Assembly: GCA_002441525.1 (NCBI GenBank)
Contig: DJWH01000033.1
Span: 1-64,000 of the forward strand
Length of the DNA: 64,000 nt
Reading direction: 5' to 3'
Origin: Acholeplasmataceae bacterium UBA6235
GTDB lineage: Bacteria; Bacillota_I; Bacilli_A; Acholeplasmatales; UBA5453
Numbering within the stretch: the first letter of the stretch is position 1; every line of letters starts with the position of its first letter. The position numbers and the translations under genes are program-made. This document shows, in pieces, positions 52,128 to 59,873 of the stretch. Below the pieces are notes generated by a model. The model did not search any database. It saw nothing but the letters and a program-made list of their open reading frames with translations, and was not told where the DNA came from.

Positions 52128-52901
52128 CTATTCGTTGTCCGTTTCTACAAAATCAATTCCCAATTCTTCTTTCACCCATTCGTAACCATTTTGGTCAATC
52201 TTTTCAATCAATTCTTGACCACCACTAAGCACAATCTTACCATCAATCATGATATGAACATTCGTAGGTTTGATGTGATCTAAAATTCTTTGGTAGTGTG
52301 TAATTAAAATACAACCGAATTGGTCATTGACCATACCATTGACGTTTTCACCGACAACTCTAAGTGCATCGATGTCTAGACCTGAGTCGATTTCATCAAG
52401 CACTGCAAATTTAGGTTTTAACATTTTTAATTGAAGAATTTCATTGCGTTTCTTTTCACCACCAGAGAAACCTTCATTTAAATATCTGTGTGGTAGATCT
52501 TCACGCATTTTTAATTCTTTAGCCGCTTTTTCATACTTGCCAATGAAATCAAATAAAGGAATTGGTTGACCATCGTTCTTCGCTTTCAATGCAGAACGCA
52601 TGAAATCACTGTTGGTAACACCAGGTACTTCTGCAGGGTATTGCATCGCAAGAAATAAACCTGCTCTTGCTCTTTCATCGACTTCGAGTTCTAGTAGGTT
52701 TTCGTCGTCTAAATAAACTTCACCTTCAGTAACTTCGTATTTAGGATGTCCCATCAATGCACTTGCAAGTGTGGATTTACCTGTTCCGTTCGGTCCCATA
52801 ATGGCATGAACTTCGCCACTTTTGACTATTAGATTGACTCCTTTTAGGATTTGTTTGTCTTCAATAGAGACATGTAAGTTGTTAATTGTTAGTGTTGACA
52901 T
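52128..52901 (-). CDS. sufC: Fe-S assembly ATPase SufC
   Basis: ABC-type ATPase of the SufBC2D complex, 257 aa. Walker A GPNGTGKSTLA (about 36-46), Q-loop MQYPAEVPGV, signature NEGFSGGEKKRNEILQ (about 143), Walker B FAVLDEIDSGLD. I start at ATG 52901 with AAGGAGG ten bases upstream. First gene of sufC-D-S-U-B, with a TATAAT about 30 bp before the start. Confidence 0.97.
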   Translation of the reverse strand: MSTLTINNLHVSIEDKQILKGVNLIVKSGEVHAIMGPNGTGKSTLASALMGHPKYEVTEGEVYLDDENLLELEVDERARAGLFLAMQYPAEVPGVTNSDFMRSALKAKNDGQPIPLFDFIGKYEKAAKELKMREDLPHRYLNEGFSGGEKKRNEILQLKMLKPKFAVLDEIDSGLDIDALRVVGENVNGMVNDQFGCILITHYQRILDHIKPTNVHIMIDGKIVLSGGQELIEKIDQNGYEWVKEELGIDFVETDNE

Positions 52902-53019
52902 AGTATGTCCTCCTTGTACCACATGTATTATAACGCATTTAAAACGGTATATCTAATGATACACACTATTTATTATATTATTTATAATGGAATTGTGGGA
53001 AAAATTTGTGAAAATAACT

Positions 53020-53033
53020 GGTAATCGTTTTCA
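53020..53033. promoter_or_regulatory. Near-consensus cre upstream of RNA candidate
   Basis: GGTAATCGTTTTCA (reverse TGAAAACGATTACC) differs from the cre consensus only at the last base. It lies about 65 bp before the predicted start of the RNA at 53.1 kb. Confidence 0.4.
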
Positions 53034-53079
53034 TAAAAAAATAAAAGCATTTTCACAGTCGTTGTTGTTTTAATTTGTT

Positions 53080-53250
53080 TATAATGAAATTGTCAAAAGC
53101 GACACCGGTCCTTTTATGATCGAGCGATTGACCATTTACGTATTTTTTCTCCCAAAAAATACCTAAGCGTAACACCACGCATCATGATGTTTTGTTATTG
53201 ATCTGCCATCCTCAATAACGAAACATCTGTAAACGGTGATTTTTTTTTAT
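53080..53250 (+). ncRNA. Candidate structured non-coding RNA
   Basis: A 450-bp gap between sufC and the next gene holds a TATAAT (53080-53085, no clear -35), then two strong hairpins. Helix 1: TATTTTTT / AAAAAATA (53141-53161) around CTCCC, extended by TTACG / CGTAA with a bulge. Helix 2: 16 uninterrupted pairs, 53186-53201 with 53212-53227 (one G-T), 10-nt loop. CACCG (53103-53107) can pair with CGGTG (53234-53238) to close the whole, directly followed by nine T residues. No open frame. I do not recognise SRP, RNase P, tmRNA or a known riboswitch; 6S-like RNA cannot be excluded. Leader of the downstream gene is the alternative. Confidence 0.5.
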
Positions 53251-53262
53251 TTACACCTTAGG

Positions 53263-53284
53263 GTGTTTTTTTATAGAGATTCTT
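53263..53284 (+). terminator. Small terminator
   Basis: ACACC, TTAG, GGTGT, then seven T residues, just downstream of the RNA candidate. Confidence 0.6.
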
Positions 53285-53329
53285 GTGTTTTTATCTCAAT
53301 CTTTATCCATAGTTGACGATGGGTTGTGG

Positions 53330-53338
53330 TATAATAAA
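53330..53338 (+). promoter_or_regulatory. Extended -10 promoter
   Basis: TGGTATAAT (TGn plus TATAAT), 40 bp before the membrane-protein start. Confidence 0.6.
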
Positions 53339-53375
53339 AACACGGATTTTTTCTATACAGAGAGGTACTTATCCT

Positions 53376-54317
53376 ATGATTAGTCGTAACAATGAAACAA
53401 AGATGCGTTATTTGATGTACACCATTGGTGCAATTCTATTCTTAGACATCATGGTCATCATCACAAACCTATACATCGCACCTATCCTGGATGGCTTTGG
53501 ATTGCCAGATATTCTAATATATTTGAAAACATTGACATTCTTAATTTTGTTTGTCGTCATCAGCACATGGGTCAAAGATGACGGCTTTTCCCTATCAAAA
53601 TCTACATTAAGATTATTATTATGGCTCGGATTTTCTGTATTATGTACATACTTCTTCAGTGTTTACATGTACAAATATTACTTAATTGTGGATGTGCAAA
53701 ACATCATTAAAAATCAAATATTGGGTGGTAATCCTGCCTTAGTGTTTGATTTATCGAGAATCAATCTTCAACAATTGACCTACATTACAACAATATTCAG
53801 TGGTTTTAATTCAGAAATCATGTTATTCGTACAAGCCATGGTACTACAAGCATTGATCATCGGTACCAAGTCATTTGATATTCTAGATGAACCCGATACC
53901 ATGTATGATACATTCATGTTCGATAGTAAAATGTTCTACATCAGTATGTTACATGTGGTATTTGCATTCTTAACCATCAACTTATTAACATTTAGATACG
54001 AATTATTGAGTGCAATTGAGATTGGGGTCGCTATTGCAGCATTTGCAGTCGCAGTGGTTAACTTACTAACCAGCTCAGATGTGTTCAAAATGCGTAATAA
54101 CTACTGTAAACAATCCAATTTCATTTCCTCACATCGTTTTATGATTTTACTTATGATTATCAATATCGTGTTATTCTCGCTACTGTTTGGTTATAACATT
54201 TATCTGATAGCTATTTATTCCGGTACTTATCGTGTATGTGCTGCACTCTTAGCGCTTATAACTTCTATATATTTGCTAATCAAAACAAAATCCATCTTAT
54301 CTTTAGAAAATAAATAG
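53376..54317 (+). CDS. Polytopic membrane protein, unknown
   Basis: A 313-aa membrane protein with about eight hydrophobic segments (roughly 12-35, 43-62, 72-95, 145-165, 187-207, 215-238, 258-282 and 285-303). Nothing resembles a known transporter motif. Between segments 3 and 4 lies a soluble loop with a possible amphipathic stretch (DVQNIIKNQILGGNPALV). I start at ATG 53376 with GAGAGGT upstream; the longer frame has no support. It stands alone between the RNA candidate and a DUF1858 operon. Confidence 0.7.
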   Translation: MISRNNETKMRYLMYTIGAILFLDIMVIITNLYIAPILDGFGLPDILIYLKTLTFLILFVVISTWVKDDGFSLSKSTLRLLLWLGFSVLCTYFFSVYMYKYYLIVDVQNIIKNQILGGNPALVFDLSRINLQQLTYITTIFSGFNSEIMLFVQAMVLQALIIGTKSFDILDEPDTMYDTFMFDSKMFYISMLHVVFAFLTINLLTFRYELLSAIEIGVAIAAFAVAVVNLLTSSDVFKMRNNYCKQSNFISSHRFMILLMIINIVLFSLLFGYNIYLIAIYSGTYRVCAALLALITSIYLLIKTKSILSLENK

Positions 54318-54446
54318 TACTCCAACCCCTTACCTTTAAAAAGTTAGGGGGTTTTTCTTATTTAAATAATTTATTGTCAACTTACAACATCGTTTGATAT
54401 GATTTGACAGATTTGATAAACTACATACGTAAAAGAGGTTGACACC

Positions 54447-54674
54447 ATGAAACAGATCGATATCAATCAAAGCATCTCATCGCTGGTTAAAACATATCCT
54501 GAAATAAAAGACATTTTATATGGCTTGGGGTTTACTGAAATCGTAAAACCACAAATGTTGAATACTGTAGGCCGTTTTATGACCATCAAACATGGGTGTT
54601 CACTCAGACATATTGATTTGACTTTGGTTTTAGATACATTTCGATCACAAGGTTTTGACATAGAGGGGGTATAA
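54447..54674 (+). CDS. DUF1858 protein
   Basis: Small protein of 75 aa with the DUF1858 pattern: INQSISSLVKTYPEIKDILYGLGF (read as SISSLVKTYPEIKDIL then GLGF) and TIKHGCSLRHIDL with its conserved cysteine. Such domains occur next to or fused with DUF438 and hybrid-cluster or hemerythrin-like proteins in anaerobes. Here it precedes the DUF438 gene by 1 bp, the usual pairing. Function unproven; a redox or nitric-oxide link is inferred from the context. Confidence 0.85.
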   Translation: MKQIDINQSISSLVKTYPEIKDILYGLGFTEIVKPQMLNTVGRFMTIKHGCSLRHIDLTLVLDTFRSQGFDIEGV

Positions 54675-54675
54675 A

Positions 54676-55884
54676 ATGAGTGAATTTATCAACAATAGAC
54701 AACAAAAATTAAAAGAAATTATCCGTGGTTTGCACAGCGGTACATCATTAGACGAAGCGAAAGCTTTATTTAAAGCCAATTTCGATGAAGTAACTACTGC
54801 TGAGATTTCTCAAATGGAACAAGCACTCATCAAAGAAGGTATGCAAGTCGATGAAATACAAAAACTATGTGATGTACATGCTGCAGTCTTCGAAGGTTCC
54901 ATATCAGACATCCATAGTTTCGGGGACCATACCAAGATTAAAGGACACCCTGTACAAGTGTTTTTTGAAGAAAATGCACGCATCGAAAAACTAATCAGTG
55001 AAGAAATTGAGCCTTACTTATCACAGTCCGGTAAAACAGCTGAATTGATGTTACGTGTTGGTTATGATCGATTGAAGGAAATCCATCACCATTATGCTCG
55101 AAAAGAGTATTTGATGTTCCCGAAATTAGAAAAAAATGGCATCACTGCGCCACCTAAAGTCATGTGGGGTGTGGATGATGAAATTCGTGCTGAAATCAAA
55201 GAGATCATTCGTCAATTGGGTGAAATCGACCATGATGAAGCGCATGTTAGAAAACTGATTCAAGCGAACATTCTCAGGGTTCGTGATATGGTATTCAAAG
55301 AAAACAACATATTAATGCCATTGTTACTTGAAAACATGAATTTCTTCGATTGGGTCATCGTCGATTCATCGAGTGAAGAAATCGGATGGTTCTTGGAAAA
55401 ACCGAAGGAATCTTGGAAACAAGAACGACCAAAAGACATCAACGAACCTGTACCACCTAAAGTAGAGAGTACAGTTGGTTCTGTACCATTTGATGCTGGG
55501 TCTCTCACATTTGAAGAAGTCAATCACATGCTCAACGTTTTGCCATTTGATATGACTTTTGTCGATAAGGATGGTTTTGTGAAGTATTTCACTCAAGGGA
55601 AAGAACGCATTTTTGATCGACCTAAAACAATCATTGGGCGACACGTTTCGATGTGTCATCCCCCTGCCAGTGTTCACATCGTTGAAGAAATTGTCGAATC
55701 CTTCCGTTCTGGTAGAAAAGACAATGAAGATTTTTGGATCAAGCTAAAGGATATGTTTGTTTATATTCGCTACTTCGCAGTTCGAGATAAAGACAACAAC
55801 TACTTGGGTACCTTAGAAATTACTCAAAACATTAAACCTATCCGTGATTTAGAAGGCGAAAAACGTCTCGTCTCAAAAGACTAA
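54676..55884 (+). CDS. DUF438 / hemerythrin-like / PAS protein
   Basis: A 402-aa cytoplasmic protein with three parts. Residues 1-75: DUF438 (RQQKLKEIIRGLHSGTSLDEAK). About 85-225: hemerythrin-like four-helix bundle with histidines HPVQVFFEEN, RLKEIHHHYARKEYLMFP and DHDEAH that could hold a di-iron centre. About 270-395: PAS domain (MLNVLPFDMTFVDKDGFVKYFT, read as VLPFDMTFVDKDG; then HPPASVHIVEEIVESF). Members are proposed oxygen, NO or redox sensors. Second gene of the DUF1858-DUF438-DUF454 operon. Confidence 0.88.
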   Translation: MSEFINNRQQKLKEIIRGLHSGTSLDEAKALFKANFDEVTTAEISQMEQALIKEGMQVDEIQKLCDVHAAVFEGSISDIHSFGDHTKIKGHPVQVFFEENARIEKLISEEIEPYLSQSGKTAELMLRVGYDRLKEIHHHYARKEYLMFPKLEKNGITAPPKVMWGVDDEIRAEIKEIIRQLGEIDHDEAHVRKLIQANILRVRDMVFKENNILMPLLLENMNFFDWVIVDSSSEEIGWFLEKPKESWKQERPKDINEPVPPKVESTVGSVPFDAGSLTFEEVNHMLNVLPFDMTFVDKDGFVKYFTQGKERIFDRPKTIIGRHVSMCHPPASVHIVEEIVESFRSGRKDNEDFWIKLKDMFVYIRYFAVRDKDNNYLGTLEITQNIKPIRDLEGEKRLVSKD

Positions 55885-56243
55885 TGCGTTTAATATATAT
55901 TATATTGGGATTTATATCTTTAGCCGTTGGTTTGATAGGTATCGTTTTGCCTGTTTTACCAACCACTCCATTTTTGTTATTGACCGTGTATTTCTTTGCG
56001 AAGGGTTCAAACCGATTCCACCGTTGGTTTATTCAAACTAAGATTTATCAGAAATACCTATCGGATTTTGTCGAACATCGAGCCATGAAACGTAAAGATA
56101 AATGGCAGCTCATGATTTTTGTTGATGTCATCTTGTTGATTACCATCTTCATCGTCCAACACTGGGCTGTAACGATTGTTCTCGTATTGATTGATATCAT
56201 CAAATATTGGTATTTCTTCACTCAAATCAAAACCGTAGAATAA
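55884..56243 (+). CDS. DUF454 (YbaN-like) membrane protein
   Basis: Inner-membrane protein of 119 aa, DUF454/YbaN family. Two or three hydrophobic segments (about 3-37 and 75-108) flank the family stretch LPVLPTTPFLLLTVYFFAKGS. The start shares a base with the DUF438 stop (TAATG). Function unknown; in enterobacteria ybaN sits by priC. It completes the operon and is followed by a strong terminator. Confidence 0.88.
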   Translation: MRLIYIILGFISLAVGLIGIVLPVLPTTPFLLLTVYFFAKGSNRFHRWFIQTKIYQKYLSDFVEHRAMKRKDKWQLMIFVDVILLITIFIVQHWAVTIVLVLIDIIKYWYFFTQIKTVE

Positions 56244-56250
56244 ATACACC

Positions 56251-56286
56251 TTACTGTACTCAGTGCTTGAGTACAGTTTTTTTATA
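56251..56286 (+). terminator. Terminator of DUF1858-DUF438-DUF454 operon
   Basis: ACTGTACTCA, GTGCT, TGAGTACAGT, then seven T residues. Confidence 0.92.
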
Positions 56287-56537
56287 GAAAACACCTAATT
56301 CAAAGGATGATATTGTCGTTTTATTTCACTTTATAAAAACATTCATTTTATGTGTTCATAATGAAAGCGTTTGTAATAATGTTTTAACATCCTTCAAAAT
56401 AACTTATTTCGAAATATATATGAAAGACTTGTTTGCTATAATATACTTAAGGGGTTAAGATAAAAGCCTTATTTTTGCCCTAAAAAATATTCAAAAGCAA
56501 TAAATACGTAGAATCCATGACGTTTGAGGGAGTGTGT

Positions 56538-57221
56538 ATGGGTAACATTTTATTGATTTCGGATCGTCCCAAGCCTTATGACGATCTCATTGAACAGTTC
56601 AGAAGAACTGATTTTCAAGTCGTTTCTAAAAAGTATGCAGCCGCAACTCAGAAAAAGACTGCAGAACAGATTTTCGATTTCGTATTATACGAAATCAAAC
56701 CCACATTTGAAGCGAATGTGCAGTACTTATCACCGATTGTGAGAACAGGTACTGTCCCCATCTATGTCATTGGTGATGTCAGTGAATCCGATGAAATTGC
56801 CTATTACAAATTAGGTGTTCAGGGGGTCATCAGGATTCCATTTAATCCAATCATTATTGCTGAACGGATATGCTCTATCATTCGGTTGTTAGAAAAGACC
56901 AGTAGAGTCATTCGTAAAGTAAAAATCGGTTCGGTTGAGATTGATTTACATAATCGTTATGTCAAAAAGCATGACGAGTATATTAGGCTAACCAATGTTG
57001 AGGCGAGAATTTTACGTATTTTATTCAACAACAAAAATCATATTGTTGAAAAAGATGCCATCATTCACTATGCTTGGGATGATGATGAATCCGCTACAGA
57101 CAATGCGTTAAGCATTCATATTACACGCTTGAGAAATAAGATTGAATTTGATAAACAAAAACCACTAATCGATACGATTTGGGGTACTGGATATCGTTTA
57201 AACTACAATATCCCGGAATAA
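56538..57221 (+). CDS. Atypical OmpR/PhoB-type response regulator
   Basis: A 227-aa protein with a receiver-like N-terminus (1-120) and a PhoB-type winged helix (about 130-225; LTNVEARILRILFNNKNHIV, then HITRLRNKIE and the terminal IDTIWGTGYRLNY). The receiver is degenerate: the acceptor aspartate is Glu52 (FDFVLYE), the N-terminal acidic pair is a lone Asp9, and the conserved Lys before Pro is Ile (RIPFNP). No sensor kinase is adjacent. It likely works without classical phosphorylation. ATG 56538 follows GAGGGAG. Confidence 0.85.
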   Translation: MGNILLISDRPKPYDDLIEQFRRTDFQVVSKKYAAATQKKTAEQIFDFVLYEIKPTFEANVQYLSPIVRTGTVPIYVIGDVSESDEIAYYKLGVQGVIRIPFNPIIIAERICSIIRLLEKTSRVIRKVKIGSVEIDLHNRYVKKHDEYIRLTNVEARILRILFNNKNHIVEKDAIIHYAWDDDESATDNALSIHITRLRNKIEFDKQKPLIDTIWGTGYRLNYNIPE

Positions 57222-57243
57222 TTCATTCTTTATCAAGATATGG

Positions 57244-57275
57244 AAATGTTAGTTTCCCCGGCTAACATTTTTTTC
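57244..57275 (+). terminator. Terminator of response regulator gene
   Basis: AATGTTAG and CTAACATT around TTTCCCCGG, then a T-rich run. Confidence 0.85.
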
Positions 57276-57284
57276 TTTTTATAT

Positions 57285-57317
57285 CAAAAAAGACAATCGA
57301 GAAGATTGTCTTTTTGC
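57285..57317. terminator. Bidirectional terminator, end of opp operon
   Basis: AAAAAGACAATC and GATTGTCTTTTT around GAGAA, adjoining the stop of the gene at 57318. Confidence 0.88.
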
Positions 57318-58049
57318 TTAAATAAGTGTTTTTAATTGATCAACATGATACTTATAATACTGGCTTGGGCTGTAGGTATCCGAATATAACATCACCGCTT
57401 TGTTTGTGTTTTTATCTAACGCAACATTAATGACTGAAATGGTTTCTCGTTTGCTACGATAAAACACAATTTCTTTTAAAGCTTGCTTGTTAGATTCGTT
57501 TAATTCATCTACAGGTTTGATTTGTGAAACCAGCATGCGAGATACTTTCATTTTCTTTTTTAATAATTCTTGATTCAGCTTATTGATTTCAACATCGGCT
57601 TTATCAGAAAAGAAAATCGGTTCGCTTGGACTCAATAAGACCAAAACTTGAAGAATATAGCGTCTTCTGATTCGATTAATATGGTCCTTTTCAGCCTTAT
57701 AAAATACTTTAAAGGTTTCTGCTTGACTATAGAGGACAAAATCCTTCTGACGGGCATAGGCCTCGAATACTGGGATTTCCTTCATATGGTTGAGTTCAAG
57801 TGGTCCAGATGCGTTTCGCATAATTCTAATCAAATAAGACACATTCTGAATACGGTCAAGATAAGATTTGAAAAACACAGATACAACCATCAACACGATG
57901 ATTAATAAAAGAAAAACGATGAATTCCAGATTACTATCCTGGATGAGAAAACCTGCAGTGATTGCAACAGCACCAAACAATAAGAATACAACCAAATATA
58001 GAATATAAGTTCTTGTGAATTGCTGATTAATGCGTTTTAATTCATCCAT
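57318..58049 (-). CDS. Membrane-anchored protein, unknown
   Basis: A 243-aa protein with two adjacent hydrophobic segments near the N-terminus (about 15-35 and 43-62), followed by a charged cytoplasmic-looking domain of about 180 residues rich in Lys and Glu. No family recognised. It is 1 bp after another small membrane protein at the tail of the oligopeptide transporter operon, so it is co-expressed with it, but a functional link is not shown. Confidence 0.65.
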   Translation of the reverse strand: MDELKRINQQFTRTYILYLVVFLLFGAVAITAGFLIQDSNLEFIVFLLLIIVLMVVSVFFKSYLDRIQNVSYLIRIMRNASGPLELNHMKEIPVFEAYARQKDFVLYSQAETFKVFYKAEKDHINRIRRRYILQVLVLLSPSEPIFFSDKADVEINKLNQELLKKKMKVSRMLVSQIKPVDELNESNKQALKEIVFYRSKRETISVINVALDKNTNKAVMLYSDTYSPSQYYKYHVDQLKTLI

Positions 58050-58050
58050 G

Positions 58051-58407
58051 TTAAATCACCGCCAAAATAATACCAATCACCATGACGATGCCCGACGCAA
58101 TCAATAATTCAATGAAAAACGTTGTTTTAACATCGTCTTCTTTAACCGATTGATAGTCTTTGAAGTTTGGATACTGTGTTTTGAAGTTTCTTGCAAATAA
58201 TGACTTCATTGCATAGCTAAATCCTTGAAAGACAACATAAGCTTTTGTCATCGCAACAATGGAAGGTAAAAATGTAATAATTCCCACAACGAAGAGCACA
58301 TCACTGAGGGATGAAATGGTAAATGTGCTGCCCATAATCCACAAGTGGAGGATTAGGGCAAACACATTTAGAATGGTAAACAGAATAACCAATCGAACCT
58401 TATTCAT
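58051..58407 (-). CDS. Small membrane protein, unknown
   Basis: A 118-aa protein with three hydrophobic segments (about 5-27, 33-55 and 95-116) separated by a short basic loop (ARNFKTQYPNFKDYQS). No family recognised. Its start shares one base with the oppF stop (TAATG), so it is translationally coupled to the transporter operon. Confidence 0.65.
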   Translation of the reverse strand: MNKVRLVILFTILNVFALILHLWIMGSTFTISSLSDVLFVVGIITFLPSIVAMTKAYVVFQGFSYAMKSLFARNFKTQYPNFKDYQSVKEDDVKTTFFIELLIASGIVMVIGIILAVI

Positions 58408-59873
58408 TATTTGTTCGCTTTGATTTTAGCTTGATACTTTTCGAATTCAACCGTGTTACACAATACGAAATGATCTGGTTCAATCTCACGTAAGGTTGGT
58501 TTTTCGATGGAGTAATCATGCTCTTCTTTTGGATTGTAACGTTCTCTTCTCACTCTGGTGCGTTCATACGCAGGGTCAGGCAGTGGAATAGACTCAAGTA
58601 ATGTTTTGGTATATGGGTGCAACGGATTATTGAAGATGGCATCTTTATCGCCAATTTCAACAATCTTACCAAAATACATCACGGCAAGACGGTCGGTGAA
58701 GTATTTAACAACCGATAAGTCATGGGCGATGAATAAGATGGTAATTCCCTTGGTTTCTCTAAGCTCATTAAGCAAGTTAATGATTTGTGCTCTAATCGAA
58801 ACGTCTAGGGCTGAAATTGGTTCATCGGCGATGATGAATGATGGTTCAACAACGAGTGCTCTTGCAATCCCAATACGTTGACGTTGTCCACCTGAGAATT
58901 CGTGTGGGTAACGGCTCGCATGTTCAGGTAATAGACCTACGGTTTTTAACGCTTCTTTAACTCTTTCATCAATTTCAGCTTCATTACGAACGCCATTAAT
59001 ACGTAAACCTTCAGCAATGATTTCTTTAACAGTCATACGAGGGTTCAAGGATGCAATTGGATCTTGGAAAATCATTTGCATCTTACGCATTAATAATTTG
59101 TTCTTGTGTGTCAATTGATACTTCAAGTTAAGAATGTCTTGTTTTTGTCTAATTGCATTCAAACTGATTTCTTTTCTCAGTTTAGCGAGTTCTTTGGATT
59201 TGTTCGCTAAGTCTGCTTTCGCATCCTTATCATTGGATTGAGTGGCACGAGCCAATGCACCTTCTGCAGATTTGACTTCTTTTTGGAGTTCAGTGATTTG
59301 TGCATTGATCGCATCATTAGAGTCTTGGTAACGTTTAAGAATAGCTTGATAGCGTTCATTCTTATCCAGTTCTGCAATTTCCTTCAAACCATGTGGGTCT
59401 TTAACACTGACAAAACGTTTGTCGCGTTTCGCAAGTCTAAGGACATTCATGGAACGATTGAATTCTTCATCATATTCTGCTTGAATTCTAGCTTTTTCTT
59501 CATTCAATTCTGATTCAGATAAGCCGCTTTTTTCGGACAATGCTTTTAATTTTTGTTCTTTAATAGCTGTAATACGTTGAACGACTGCTTGATGATCTGC
59601 TTTCGCCTTTTTCACATCTGAGATAATTCTGGTGCCTTCAAAGAAGACCTCACCACCGGAAGAATTATACAACTTGATGATGGTTCTACCTGTAGTGGTT
59701 TTACCACAACCGGATTCACCAACGAGCGAGAATACTTCACCCTTGTTAATGGTAAATGAAATATCGTCAACAGCTTTATTGACTGCTTTGTTCCTGCCAG
59801 AACCAAGCTTAAAGTACTGTTTGAGATTTTCCACTCTTAAAATTTCTTGTTTTGGAGTACTCAAATTATTCAC
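58407..59873 (-). CDS. oppF: Oligopeptide ABC transporter ATPase OppF with coiled-coil insertion
   Basis: Second ATPase of the oligopeptide importer, 488 aa against about 310-330 for ordinary OppF. Walker A GESGCGKTTTG (53-63) is followed by an insertion of about 175 residues (about 88-262), very rich in Glu, Lys, Ala and heptad-like, before the Q-loop MQMIFQDPIASLNPRM (265-280). Signature EFSGGQRQRIGIARAL and Walker B FIIADEPISALD are normal, and the C-terminal OppF domain (HPYTKTLLESIPLPDP) is present. The insertion lies between Walker A and the Q-loop, unlike in its partner OppD. Confidence 0.93.
   Translation of the reverse strand: MNNLSTPKQEILRVENLKQYFKLGSGRNKAVNKAVDDISFTINKGEVFSLVGESGCGKTTTGRTIIKLYNSSGGEVFFEGTRIISDVKKAKADHQAVVQRITAIKEQKLKALSEKSGLSESELNEEKARIQAEYDEEFNRSMNVLRLAKRDKRFVSVKDPHGLKEIAELDKNERYQAILKRYQDSNDAINAQITELQKEVKSAEGALARATQSNDKDAKADLANKSKELAKLRKEISLNAIRQKQDILNLKYQLTHKNKLLMRKMQMIFQDPIASLNPRMTVKEIIAEGLRINGVRNEAEIDERVKEALKTVGLLPEHASRYPHEFSGGQRQRIGIARALVVEPSFIIADEPISALDVSIRAQIINLLNELRETKGITILFIAHDLSVVKYFTDRLAVMYFGKIVEIGDKDAIFNNPLHPYTKTLLESIPLPDPAYERTRVRRERYNPKEEHDYSIEKPTLREIEPDHFVLCNTVEFEKYQAKIKANK

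Noticed and set aside
53080-53250. tmRNA, SRP RNA or RNase P RNA
   Set aside because: None of their conserved cores (tag frame and tRNA-like ends, GGAAGGA apical loop, GAGGAAAGTCC) is present.
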